A program made the position numbers and the translations under genes. Below the pieces are notes generated by a model. That model was not told where the DNA came from, searched no databases, and worked only from the letters and a program-made list of their open reading frames with translations. 57,272 nucleotides of DNA from contig CAYJII010000012.1 of NCBI GenBank assembly GCA_964370225.1, forward strand, positions 1 through 57,272. Reading direction: 5' to 3'. Numbering within the stretch: position 1 is the stretch's first letter; every line of letters starts with the position of its first letter. Source of the stretch: CAYJII01 sp964370225. Its GTDB lineage: Bacteria > Bacillota > Clostridia > Oscillospirales > Ruminococcaceae. Positions 1 through 7,865 of the stretch are shown piece by piece.

Positions 1-515
1 TTACCATCGCAATCATCGATAAGTACTAGATTTTCTTTATCATTTTCGGATAAAGGTGGCTCTCTATTAGCAATAACAGTGATATTAGCTTTTGATTCTA
101 TATGGGATTGCAATACTTCTTCAAAATCGATATTACAAATATTATTAGTATCACTTAGTAATATGTATCCTGTTTTTGACTTGTTAAGGAATGTAAGTGC
201 TCCGTATAGGGCTTCGATTTTACCGCGGTAAATAGTAGCTTGCCCTGTTCCGAATGGAGGCATCATGAATAGTCCTCCATTTTTTCTATTAAGATCCCAC
301 TCTGCGCAGGAGCCTAGATGGTCCATCAAAGATTGGTAGTTATATTTTGTTATAACACCAACTGTGGATATATTAGAGTTAACCATGTTAGACAAGATAA
401 AGTCTATTTGACGATATCTACCGCCGAACGGTAAAGAAGCCATAGTCCTTTGCATAGTTAATTCGCCAAGATAAGAGTCAAAAATATTCGAAAATATTAT
501 GCCGGTCAATTTCAT
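1..515 (-). CDS. glgD: Glucose-1-phosphate adenylyltransferase subunit GlgD (3' part beyond the window edge)
   Basis: This is the non-catalytic partner of GlgC in many Bacillota; GlgC and GlgD together make ADP-glucose, the glucosyl donor for glycogen. About 171 codons are visible and the rest runs off the left edge. The translation begins MKLTGIIFSNIF and carries FGGRYRQIDF and LSNMVNSNI near residues 29-46, the usual GlgD opening. It lacks the GGxGxRL nucleotide loop of the catalytic subunit. The ATG at 515 is chosen because an AAAGGAAA ribosome site lies about 11 bases upstream. It starts 62 bases after glgC on the same strand, so it should be co-transcribed with glgB and glgC. Identity is clear; only completeness is uncertain. 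Confidence 0.9.
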   Translation of the reverse strand, partial: MKLTGIIFSNIFDSYLGELTMQRTMASLPFGGRYRQIDFILSNMVNSNISTVGVITKYNYQSLMDHLGSCAEWDLNRKNGGLFMMPPFGTGQATIYRGKIEALYGALTFLNKSKTGYILLSDTNNICNIDFEEVLQSHIESKANITVIANREPPLSENDKENLVLIDDCDG

Positions 516-577
516 AGTAAGCACCAGTTTCCTTTCTAAATTTTCTTTCTGAATATTTCACGTATGTTCGCCCAATG

Positions 578-1768
578 CTAAAAAATCTCTTTTGGTGCAA
601 TGATTTGTCCATCAGCAATAACTTTGTCAGTACCAACAACACTGATACCCCAAGTATCGATAGCGCAATCGGATGGAGATTTTCCAATCTGAGCATTTTT
701 TCCAATAACTGTATTTTCGCCAATGATAGCATATTGTATCACGGCATTTTCCTCAACTATGGTGTTAGGCATGATAACGCTATCGCGTATAATAGCACCT
801 TTACCTATTGTACAGCCTGTAAAAATTACAGAATTTTCGACAGTTCCGCACAATTCGCATCCTTCAGCAATCAATGAATTTTTAGGATCTGCTTCATTTG
901 ATACAAAAGTTGAAGGTTGCGCATAGTTTCTTGCATAAATTCTAAAAGTAGTATCTTTTAATTCAAAAGGTACTGATGGATTTATTAAATCCATATTAGC
1001 TTCCCATAAGCTTTCGATAGTTCCAACATCTTTCCAATAACCAGAGTAAGGATATGCAAATAATCTTTGACCGTCATTTAGTAAGTTAGGAAGTATATTT
1101 TTACCGAAATCATTGCTTGAGTTAGGATTTTCTTCATCTTCAACTAGATATTTTTTTAGTGTCTTCCAGTTAAATATGTAAATACCCATATTAGCATTAG
1201 TGCTCTTAGCTTTTTCCGGTTTTTCTTCAAATTCGTAAATTGAGTTATCAGGATTAGTATTAATAATACCAAATCTGGATGTTTCTTCCATTGGTACGTC
1301 CATTGCTGCAATTGTACAATCTGCATTTTTTTCTTTGTGATAAGCAAGCATTTTTGAGTAGTTCATTTTATAGATATGGTCGCCTGATAAAATAAGTACG
1401 TACTCAGGATCGTATTGCTCAATGAAGTGGATGTTTTGATAAATTGCATTAGCAGTACCTTTGTACCACTCAGATTTATCACTCTTAGCATATGGTGGAA
1501 GAACATGAGCTCCTCCATAATTGTGGTTTAACCCCCAAGGTTGTCCATTACCTACGTAGTCATTTAAAACTAAAGGTTGATATTGTGTTAATATTCCTAC
1601 AGTATCTATGCCGGAATTTACACAATTAGAAAGGGGGAAATCAATTATTCTATACTTCCCACCAAATGGGACAGCGGGTTTTGCAATATCTGAAGTCAGT
1701 ACCTTTAAACGACTACCTTGGCCGCCAGCCAAAAGCATTGCTACGCATTCTTTTCTTCTTTTTAACAT
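578..1768 (-). CDS. glgC: Glucose-1-phosphate adenylyltransferase (ADP-glucose pyrophosphorylase), catalytic subunit
   Basis: Makes ADP-glucose and pyrophosphate from ATP and glucose-1-phosphate, the committed step of glycogen synthesis in the cytoplasm. The 396-residue protein has the family's usual length. It shows the N-terminal loop GGQGSRL (about residues 15-21), KPAVPFGGKYRIIDF (about 30-44), the catalytic-region ILSGDHIYKM (about 124-133), and a C-terminal left-handed beta-helix with hexapeptide repeats from about residue 290. A GAAAGGTAATGG ribosome site precedes the ATG at 1768. It sits 59 bases after glgB and ahead of glgD, the normal glg order for Clostridia. Confidence 0.97.
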   Translation of the reverse strand: MLKRRKECVAMLLAGGQGSRLKVLTSDIAKPAVPFGGKYRIIDFPLSNCVNSGIDTVGILTQYQPLVLNDYVGNGQPWGLNHNYGGAHVLPPYAKSDKSEWYKGTANAIYQNIHFIEQYDPEYVLILSGDHIYKMNYSKMLAYHKEKNADCTIAAMDVPMEETSRFGIINTNPDNSIYEFEEKPEKAKSTNANMGIYIFNWKTLKKYLVEDEENPNSSNDFGKNILPNLLNDGQRLFAYPYSGYWKDVGTIESLWEANMDLINPSVPFELKDTTFRIYARNYAQPSTFVSNEADPKNSLIAEGCELCGTVENSVIFTGCTIGKGAIIRDSVIMPNTIVEENAVIQYAIIGENTVIGKNAQIGKSPSDCAIDTWGISVVGTDKVIADGQIIAPKEIF

Positions 1769-1827
1769 TTTTATACCATTACCTTTCTAATTGATTTTTT
1801 TGTCACATCATTATGTCGTTGAAGTTT

Positions 1828-3801
1828 TTATTCTGATTGAGCCAAAGTGTTTTTAGCTGATTGTTTTTTGCGTCCTCTTTCTTTGGTAACGCTGAAGTAA
1901 ACTGTAGACATCGGAGGAAGAGTAATGCTGATACTTTGATCAAAACCATGCATAGGTGTTGCTGTACTTTTAGCTGATACAACTCTTGTACCACTACCGC
2001 CAAATTTCTTGTCATCAGTAGAGAACACCGGTTTGTACGTACCTTCATGTGGTACACCAATAGCATATTTCGAACGTTTAACTGCCCCGAAATTGCACAC
2101 TGCAATAATTTCGTTACCTTTTTTGTCAATGCGTCTAAATGAAAGAATGTTTTGCTCAAAATCGTCGTGGCTTATCCAACCGAAACCATCCCAGGAGTTA
2201 TCATTTTGCCATAAAGGTGGGTTGTCAAGGTAAAAATTATTAAGCGCTTTAACATAGTCTTGCATTTTACTGTGTTTTTCATATTCTAGTAAAAACCAGT
2301 CAAGCTCTTTTTTTACATCCCATTCAATAAACTGGCCAAACTCGTTGCCCATAAAGTTTAGCTTCTTGCCCGGATGAGCCATCATATAAGCATAAAATGC
2401 ACGTAAATTATCGAACTTTTGCTCGTATTCACCAGGCATTTTGCTTAACATTGAGCATTTCCCATGCACTACTTCGTCATGGGACAAAGGTAAAACGTAG
2501 TTTTCGCTGAAAGCATAAGTCATAGAGAAAGTAAGGTTATCATGCATACCTTTTCTGAAAAACGGGTCGATTGACATGTATTTTAGACAATCGTTCATCC
2601 AGCCCATATTCCATTTAAGGTTGAAGCCTAAGCCATTATCATGAGGTGGTTTTGTTACCAATGGGTACGCCGTGGATTCTTCTGCTATCATCAAAACAGA
2701 TTTATTTTCTGCAAATGCAGCCGTATTTAGTATTTGCAAAAATTTAACTGCTTCAAGATTAACATTTCCGCCGTCGACATTTGTTGCGCTTAAATGACTT
2801 TCTCTACCATAATCGAGGTAAAGCATAGAAGCAACAGCATCTACTCTAATACCATCTATATGATACTTTTTAAGCCAAAATACCACACTTGACACTAAAA
2901 ACGAAATAACTTCATTTCTTCCGAAGTCAAAAACTCTTGTACCCCAGTCTTGTTGTTCCATTTTTCTAGGATCTGAATACTCATAACAGCATTCTCCATC
3001 AAACTCGTACAAGCCATATTCGTCCTTAGGGAAGTGAGCGGGAACCCAATCTAATATTACACCGATATTTGCTTCATGGCATTTGTCCACAAAGTACATA
3101 AAATCGTGTGGTGTGCCAAAACGTGAACTTGGAGCAAAGTATCCTGTTACTTGGTAACCCCATGATAAGTCAAAAGGAAATTCTGTAACTGGAGTAAGCT
3201 CAATATGGGTATAACCCATTTTTACAACATAGTCCACTAATTTATCTGCGAGCTGTCTGTATGATAAAAATTCGCCAATTTGTGTTTCGCCAACAGGTTC
3301 GTCAGTTTTATGTTGCATCCAAGAATTTAAGTTAACTTCGTAAATATTGATAGGCCCGTTTAAAACATTTTTTCTAGCACGAGCACTGCGATATTTACCA
3401 TCAGCCCATTTATAACCATCTAAATCATAAATTTTTGATGCATTATTTGGTCTGGTTTCATAATGAAAAGCATATGGGTCGGATTTGTACACGAATGTAC
3501 CATTTGAGCGCTCTATGTAATATTTATAGCTATCGTACACTTGTACATCTTTTACAAAGCACTCCCAAATTCCGTGTGAGATTTTTTGCATATAAGGGGA
3601 CGCATCAATGTCCCAAGCTGTAAAGTCTCCAACTACTCTTATGCTTTTTGCGTTTGGAGCCCAAACTCTGAAAACATAGCCATTTTCGTTGCCGATTGAA
3701 GCGGGATGGTTCCCCATCAGTTCGAAAGCATTATGATTTTCGCCTCGGTGAAACAAATAAACCGGAAAGTCGGTTTGATTTGCTTTTTGTATCTTCTTCA
3801 T
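1828..3801 (-). CDS. glgB: 1,4-alpha-glucan branching enzyme (GH13)
   Basis: Cuts alpha-1,4 glucan chains and re-attaches the piece through an alpha-1,6 bond, forming glycogen branches. The protein has an N-terminal CBM48-type beta domain (about residues 30-125) and a GH13 barrel. Using the ATG at 3801, the catalytic residues fall at D321 (GIRVDAV), E374 (MIAEEST) and D442 (SHDEVVH). The spacings of 53 and 68 residues equal those between D405, E458 and D526 of E. coli GlgB, so this enzyme lacks roughly 84 residues of extra N-terminal domain. The open frame continues to a GTG at 3810, but AAAAGG lies only 2 bases from that GTG and 11 from the ATG, so the ATG is preferred. First gene of the glg operon. 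Confidence 0.96.
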   Translation of the reverse strand: MKKIQKANQTDFPVYLFHRGENHNAFELMGNHPASIGNENGYVFRVWAPNAKSIRVVGDFTAWDIDASPYMQKISHGIWECFVKDVQVYDSYKYYIERSNGTFVYKSDPYAFHYETRPNNASKIYDLDGYKWADGKYRSARARKNVLNGPINIYEVNLNSWMQHKTDEPVGETQIGEFLSYRQLADKLVDYVVKMGYTHIELTPVTEFPFDLSWGYQVTGYFAPSSRFGTPHDFMYFVDKCHEANIGVILDWVPAHFPKDEYGLYEFDGECCYEYSDPRKMEQQDWGTRVFDFGRNEVISFLVSSVVFWLKKYHIDGIRVDAVASMLYLDYGRESHLSATNVDGGNVNLEAVKFLQILNTAAFAENKSVLMIAEESTAYPLVTKPPHDNGLGFNLKWNMGWMNDCLKYMSIDPFFRKGMHDNLTFSMTYAFSENYVLPLSHDEVVHGKCSMLSKMPGEYEQKFDNLRAFYAYMMAHPGKKLNFMGNEFGQFIEWDVKKELDWFLLEYEKHSKMQDYVKALNNFYLDNPPLWQNDNSWDGFGWISHDDFEQNILSFRRIDKKGNEIIAVCNFGAVKRSKYAIGVPHEGTYKPVFSTDDKKFGGSGTRVVSAKSTATPMHGFDQSISITLPPMSTVYFSVTKERGRKKQSAKNTLAQSE

Positions 3802-3865
3802 TTCGTTCACGACCTTTTCATAATTTTTTGTATTTTCTATGTTAATCAGAATGATTATAGAAAAT

Positions 3866-3874
3866 ATTATAGCA
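3866..3874 (-). promoter_or_regulatory. Probable glgB promoter, extended -10 element
   Basis: Read on the minus strand, this is TGC followed by a perfect TATAAT, an extended -10 box, about 65 bases upstream of the glgB start. The sequence 17 bases further upstream (TGGCAG) is a poor -35 box, which an extended -10 can tolerate. A second TATAAT occurs slightly downstream without a good -35. Function is inferred from sequence alone. Confidence 0.5.
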
Positions 3875-4040
3875 CATTTTTATCAAAACTGCCATATATG
3901 TTTTGTTAAAAACGTAAAATTTATGTAAAATATATAGAAAAACAAATTTTTCTTATATATTTACTACAAATATCTGTCATATTTTGTTTTTTTTAAACAA
4001 AATACTCAAAAACTAAAACGATAATAATACATGCAAATAC

Positions 4041-4069
4041 TTGACATAATATAAAAACCTCAATATTAT
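4041..4069 (+). promoter_or_regulatory. Sigma-A promoter of the DUF134 gene
   Basis: A perfect -35 box TTGACA (4041-4046) and a near-perfect -10 box TATTAT (4064-4069) are separated by exactly 17 bases. Transcription should begin near 4076, giving a leader of about 45 bases before the ATG at 4121. Confidence 0.8.
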
Positions 4070-4120
4070 ATACTTAGATAAATAATAAATGCGACTAATA
4101 GTTGCTGTGGAGGAATGACT

Positions 4121-4462
4121 ATGCCAAGAAAGGTAAAAGTGAGAAAGATTTGCTTTATTCCAAAAAGCAAAATGTTTAAACCAGACAATGATTGTGATAT
4201 GGTTGTAACATTAAGCTTGGTCGAACTTGAAGCTTTGCGATTGGTTGATTATGAGATGATGGACCAAGATAGTGCTGCTAGTAAAATGCAAATATCGAGG
4301 GCCACATTGCAAAGGATTATATATGCTGCGAGAAAAAACATAGTAGATGCACTAATTAACAGCAAGTCAATCGAAATTAAAGGTGGAAGCTATACTATGG
4401 CAAGCGATCACTGTGATGCTGAAACATCCTGTGAAAATTGCCGTTTTGAGAAAAACGAATAA
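4121..4462 (+). CDS. DUF134 (UPF0251) family predicted DNA-binding protein
   Basis: Small protein of 113 residues from the DUF134 family, whose members carry a sigma-70 region-4-like helix-turn-helix and are thought to bind DNA; no target is established. It opens MPRKVKVRKICFIP, followed by the family core LVELEALRLVDYE (about residues 32-44) and a helix-turn-helix around QDSAASKMQISRATLQRII (about 49-67). The C-terminus carries C-x6-C-x2-C cysteines, suggesting metal binding. An ATG also exists at 4115, but GGAGG ends 1-2 bases before it and 7 bases before the ATG at 4121, so 4121 is taken. It has its own strong promoter and stands alone between divergent and convergent neighbours. Confidence 0.88.
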   Translation: MPRKVKVRKICFIPKSKMFKPDNDCDMVVTLSLVELEALRLVDYEMMDQDSAASKMQISRATLQRIIYAARKNIVDALINSKSIEIKGGSYTMASDHCDAETSCENCRFEKNE

Positions 4463-4518
4463 TTCACACTAAAAAATTATAGCAAAACGATTATAGAGAT
4501 TTATGTCAAATAATCTGT

Positions 4519-4566
4519 AAAAATTAATTTAATGCAATTTTTATGTATTAAATTAATTTTTTTCTT
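4519..4566 (+). terminator. All-A/T hairpin with U tract after the DUF134 gene
   Basis: A perfect 15-base inverted repeat (4519-4533 and 4547-4561) made only of A and T, with a 13-base loop, is followed by a run of T. It resembles an intrinsic terminator but has no G:C pairs, so it may be weak. Confidence 0.45.
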
Positions 4567-4624
4567 TTATTTACCAAATTTTTAAAAAGAACTACCAAAA
4601 ATGGACTAAATAAGTTAAATATAT

Positions 4625-4661
4625 AAAAAACGAGGGAACAGCTATATGTTACCTCGTTTTT
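4625..4661. terminator. Bidirectional terminator between the DUF134 gene and the MFS gene
   Basis: AAAAACGAGG (4626-4635) pairs with CCTCGTTTTT (4652-4661), with an inner AACA/TGTT pairing. A runs precede and T runs follow, so it can end transcription from both convergent genes. Confidence 0.85.
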
Positions 4662-4745
4662 GCGATACTAATTTGGTGATTACATATAACCGATGGTTAT
4701 GATTGAAATTGTAACTAGGGATAGGATAATCACGAATATGCGCTA

Positions 4746-5963
4746 TTATTGTTTTGCTTTTGATACTTTTTTTAGTATCAGGATAAGTCCTATGCTCACG
4801 AATGAGCAAGCTGATGCTATTGCGAATGCAGGGAACATTTTGTCCATATCGCCGCCAGCTAAATCTAAGAAGTAACCAGCTATGTAAGAAGATATTATTG
4901 CTGCAGCTCCGAATCCGAGCAATACGACACCGTATTTTGTAGCAACATTTTTTGCTCCTAAGATTTCTGCAGTTAGCGAAGGGTAAGTCGATAGCAAACC
5001 GCCATAGAAAAATCCGATGCAACCGATTAATACAAAAATCCAGTAGCCTGTTGCAAATGTAACTAATAGTGACATTACAGTTGAGCCAAGCATTAAAATT
5101 AAAAGAGTATTAGATCTACCGATTTTATCTGAAACAATGCCGCAAACAAGTCTGCCTACTGCATTGAATATTGAAATCATAAGTACGCCGACTGTTGCGG
5201 TTTCGACCATTCCTCTGCCGACAGCAATCGGTTTTGCAAAGCCAATCATCATAAGACCGCCCATGCAAGCTAGCATCATCGATGCAGTGATTAAGTAAAG
5301 TTTAGGCATTCTAATTATTTGTAAAATACCATCGTTGTCAGAACCTCCATTTGCGTCGTCTTTTTCTTCTGGCATGTACATAAACATCGACCCAACAGTA
5401 CATATTACTAAGAATACTATAGAAATTACTCTAAACGACATCAACTCGCCTTGGCCTTGACCACCGAAAGTAGTGATAAGTGTTTCAACAATCGGAGTGA
5501 AAACCACACCTCCAAGCCCTAGAGCAGCTACTACAAGACCTGTTACCAGACCTTTTTTAGTAGGGAAGAGTTTTTGCACACAAGCGATAGTAGTAGAATA
5601 AACAAATCCCATACCGATACCGCCCATAACACCATATGATAACCATAAAAGTTGAGGGAAGTCAGGGGTAGTGAAAGATGCGATAAAAAATCCAAGAGAA
5701 AGTATGATACCGCCAATCATTACCACGGATCGTAACGGAATTTTTCTAGCTAATGTACCACCAGCGACACTACCAACGGTGAGCAATGCTAGCAAAATTG
5801 AGTAAGAAAGACTTGCGTTTGCGTTGTTGCCTTCGAATATCGTCTGAGCAATCCCAGTTTGGAATACACTCCAAATGTAAGCGACACCTAAACATAACTG
5901 AATAAGTATTGCGGCAATCAATGTAAAGATTGGGTTTATTTTGTTTGCTTTAGAATTTGACAT
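4746..5963 (-). CDS. MFS transporter, OFA (oxalate/formate antiporter-like) family
   Basis: Membrane transporter of 405 residues with about 12 hydrophobic segments, the normal major-facilitator length. The first segment reads LIQLCLGVAYIWSVF and is followed after a short loop by LSYSILLALLTVGSVAGG, which is typical of the OFA subgroup around OxlT. A glycine-rich stretch GVMGGIGMGFVYSTT lies near residues 115-129, and LFPTKKGLVTGLVVAALGLGG near 135-155 is also OFA-like. A hydrophilic central loop separates the two six-helix halves. OFA members move small carboxylates, but the substrate here cannot be told. The start has an AAAGGAGA ribosome site. The gene is monocistronic, with its own promoter and a shared downstream terminator. 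Confidence 0.88.
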   Translation of the reverse strand: MSNSKANKINPIFTLIAAILIQLCLGVAYIWSVFQTGIAQTIFEGNNANASLSYSILLALLTVGSVAGGTLARKIPLRSVVMIGGIILSLGFFIASFTTPDFPQLLWLSYGVMGGIGMGFVYSTTIACVQKLFPTKKGLVTGLVVAALGLGGVVFTPIVETLITTFGGQGQGELMSFRVISIVFLVICTVGSMFMYMPEEKDDANGGSDNDGILQIIRMPKLYLITASMMLACMGGLMMIGFAKPIAVGRGMVETATVGVLMISIFNAVGRLVCGIVSDKIGRSNTLLILMLGSTVMSLLVTFATGYWIFVLIGCIGFFYGGLLSTYPSLTAEILGAKNVATKYGVVLLGFGAAAIISSYIAGYFLDLAGGDMDKMFPAFAIASACSFVSIGLILILKKVSKAKQ

Positions 5964-6046
5964 AGTTTCTCCTTTAGTTAGATATTAGTTAAAAACAGTA
6001 TTTTGCATAAATTTTACATATTTATACATTTTTCATAACTTTACTA

Positions 6047-6075
6047 ATTATACTACAGTTCAACAAAAAAAACAA
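6047..6075 (-). promoter_or_regulatory. Probable promoter of the MFS gene
   Basis: On the minus strand a TTGTTT -35 box (6070-6075) and a perfect TATAAT -10 box (6047-6052) are 17 bases apart, about 85 bases upstream of the start codon. Confidence 0.6.
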
Positions 6076-6208
6076 GCAAATTTTGAATATTTTGCATAAT
6101 AATTTTATATAAATGCAACTTTCATAAAAATTTCATAATTTTATGTGAATGTTTGAATGTTTTCGTTATAAACTGACAAAAATTATCAAGAAATATTAAT
6201 CAAAAAAC

Positions 6209-6243
6209 AAAAGTGTATTTACCTTTTAGGTAAATACACTTTT
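6209..6243. terminator. Terminator of the DUF4428 gene, bidirectional form
   Basis: A perfect 15-base inverted repeat with arms at 6209-6223 and 6229-6243 and a 5-base loop is flanked by A and T runs on both sides. It lies 26 bases after the stop codon of the minus-strand gene. Confidence 0.85.
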
Positions 6244-6269
6244 ATAATACATATGTAAATTAATATAAA

Positions 6270-7307
6270 CTACATATCACTATTGCAGAATGGGCATTTT
6301 CCAGTTGGGTCAGGGGCTGTGGTCGCACCACAAGTTGGGCAAGCACCACCTACTGCGACATTTCCACCCATTGGCATTCCTGATTGCGGTTGCTGAGGAT
6401 AACCCTGTTGTTGAGGATAACCCTGTTGTTGAGGGTAGCCTTGCTGTTGAGGATAACCTTGTTGTTGAGGATAACCTTGTTGNNNNNNNNNNNNNNNNNN
6501 NNNNNNNNNNNNNNNNNNNNNNNNNNNNNNNNNNNNNNNNNNNNNNNNNNNNNNNNNNNNNNNNNNNNNNNNNNNNNNNNNNTGTTGTTGAGGATAACCC
6601 TGTTGTTGAGGATAACCCTGTTGTTGAGGATAACCCTGTTGTTGAGGGTAGCCCTGTTGCTGAGGGTAACCCTGCTGTTGAGGATAACCCAGCTGAGGGA
6701 AACCAGCTTGTTGTGGGAACCCTAAGATAGCACATATCTCCAGACCAGTTTGTTGATAAAACTGATATTCTGGGTCATATGGACTGTCGATATCTCCGAA
6801 AGTTTCATCCAATCTATATCTTACATCATCAAACCAAGGGCTGTTGACTTGAATGTCAATCCAAAACTCATACTCAGTTTTATAGCGACGAGGGTTGTAG
6901 CTTTCTCTACGACCTTCGCTATTTTCTCTGTATATTTCTTTTTTCTCTTCTTTAATTTCAAGCAAGCAACTTGTAATTTGGGAAAGCATGATGACATCAG
7001 GGTTTATATCTCTCCAATTATCCCTTGCGCAGTATACAAAAGTGCCATTTCGTTGGTCGACTTTTAGTTCGTCTTTTTTACCGAGAGTGCGAGTAGGGGT
7101 AAACGCACTAACAGCTAACTCGTTTTGTTTACGATATTCGAGTTGTGATTTAATTTCGTCAATAGTTGATTGTCTGCGCTCACTGAAAAGAGGAGAAAGC
7201 TGTTTTGCGCAATCTTTGCACATGTTCCCGTCTTCAAGTTTACGATTACCTAAAAGACCAATTTTTTCCCCACAAATATCGCATTCTTTCTTGTCAAATA
7301 ATCCCAT
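6270..7307 (-). CDS. DUF4428 domain protein with GYPQQQ repeats and C-terminal zinc ribbon (assembly gap inside)
   Basis: The N-terminus has two CxxC pairs (CDICGEKIGLLGNRK ... CKDC), the DUF4428 zinc-finger module, followed by a conserved alpha/beta region to about residue 195. A low-complexity stretch then repeats the six-residue unit GYPQQQ, coded by 18-base units, and is interrupted by 100 N. The protein ends in a second zinc ribbon, CPTCGATTAPDPTGKCPFC. No signal peptide or membrane segment is seen, so it is probably cytoplasmic. Family members have no established role. The start is put at the ATG of 7307 with AAAGGAAC upstream; the frame also opens at a TTG 18 bases earlier. True length is unknown because the gap size is nominal. 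Confidence 0.8.
   Translation of the reverse strand: MGLFDKKECDICGEKIGLLGNRKLEDGNMCKDCAKQLSPLFSERRQSTIDEIKSQLEYRKQNELAVSAFTPTRTLGKKDELKVDQRNGTFVYCARDNWRDINPDVIMLSQITSCLLEIKEEKKEIYRENSEGRRESYNPRRYKTEYEFWIDIQVNSPWFDDVRYRLDETFGDIDSPYDPEYQFYQQTGLEICAILGFPQQAGFPQLGYPQQQGYPQQQGYPQQQGYPQQQGYPQQQGYPQQXXXXXXXXXXXXXXXXXXXXXXXXXXXXXXXXXXQQGYPQQQGYPQQQGYPQQQGYPQQQGYPQQPQSGMPMGGNVAVGGACPTCGATTAPDPTGKCPFCNSDM
6391..6690 (-). repeat. 18-base tandem repeat coding GYPQQQ
   Basis: An array of 18-base units lies on both sides of the N run, with occasional silent changes (CTGTTG, TTGCTG). The start-to-start offset between units flanking the gap is 123 bases, which is not a multiple of 18, so the array length in the assembly is not the true one. 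Confidence 0.9.
6483..6582. other. Assembly gap of exactly 100 N
   Basis: One hundred N in the middle of the 18-base repeat array. The round size suggests a scaffolding placeholder. The reading frame happens to stay open across it. Confidence 0.98.
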
Positions 7308-7429
7308 AAAATTAGTTCCTTTCAACAGTAAATTTTGTAATGTACACGCATAGTAATTATATAAAATTTTTGCTTATGATATATACATATTAGCAAAAAT
7401 AACCAAAAAAGTAAATGTGCCATTCTACA

Positions 7430-7451
7430 CATTAGTGTGAACAAACTAATG
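7430..7451. promoter_or_regulatory. Inverted repeat upstream of the lysis cassette
   Basis: CATTAGT (7430-7436) and ACTAATG (7445-7451) form a perfect 7-base dyad with an 8-base spacer, 139 bases before the holin gene. It could be an operator or small hairpin. No clear promoter could be fixed beside it: TTGCAT at 7466 with TATGGA at 7489 is only a weak candidate. Confidence 0.3.
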
Positions 7452-7589
7452 AAAATAATCAATAGTTGCATTTTTGCATGCATCTACATATGGATATTAT
7501 TGGGAAAGTGAAGCCTGCTTCTTACAGCTGCAAACATATATGAACTCACGAGCATATAATGTAGCATACAAAGTAAAGGAGAGATTATT

Positions 7590-7865
7590 ATGAAAATCAA
7601 CTGGCTAGTTAGAATTAAAAACAAATCATTTTGGATAATGGTAATACCAGCAATCATAATGCTTGCAGAGCAAGTAGCAAACATCTTTGGATTAAGTATT
7701 AACTTATTGCAATTGCAAGATCAAGCTATGGCAATTGTGAGCACAGTTTTTATGATATTAGGGATAACAGGAATTGTCATGGACCCAACGACAAAGGGCA
7801 TGTCTGATAGTTCTCGTGCTATGAAATATACAATACCTAAGGGGGAAGACGATGAGCAACAGTAG
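7590..7865 (+). CDS. Phage-type holin, phi LC3 family
   Basis: Small membrane protein of 91 residues resembling phi LC3-type holins, which form membrane holes that let an endolysin reach the wall. Two hydrophobic segments (about residues 14-35 and 47-63) are followed by the family signature GIVMDPTTKGMSDSSRAM and a charged tail. The N-terminal INWLVRIKNKSFW is also typical. The start has AAAGGAGA nine bases upstream. Its last 14 bases overlap the amidase gene, a tight holin-endolysin pair. No capsid, tail, portal or integrase gene lies nearby, so this is not part of a visible prophage. Confidence 0.88.
   Translation: MKINWLVRIKNKSFWIMVIPAIIMLAEQVANIFGLSINLLQLQDQAMAIVSTVFMILGITGIVMDPTTKGMSDSSRAMKYTIPKGEDDEQQ

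Larger units (their letters stand above)
3802..4120. other. Divergent intergenic region between glgB and the DUF134 gene
   Basis: No gene is seen in these 319 very AT-rich bases. They hold the outward-facing promoters of glgB (near 3866) and of the DUF134 gene (4041-4069), plus a small inverted repeat TTTTGTTT / AAACAAAA at 3982-4002 of unknown meaning. Confidence 0.6.
5964..6269. other. Intergenic region upstream of the MFS gene
   Basis: No gene is seen in these 306 AT-rich bases. They contain the minus-strand promoter of the MFS gene (6047-6075) and the terminator of the DUF4428 gene (6209-6243). Confidence 0.6.

Noticed and set aside
3802..3810. GTG start of glgB at 3810
   Set aside because: The AAAAGG ribosome site is only 2 bases from this GTG but 11 from the ATG at 3801, which also gives a normal N-terminus.
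6290..6735. Long open frames on both strands across the repeat array
   Set aside because: They exist only because the 18-base repeat has no stop in several frames and N is read as open; they have no ribosome sites and no recognisable protein features.
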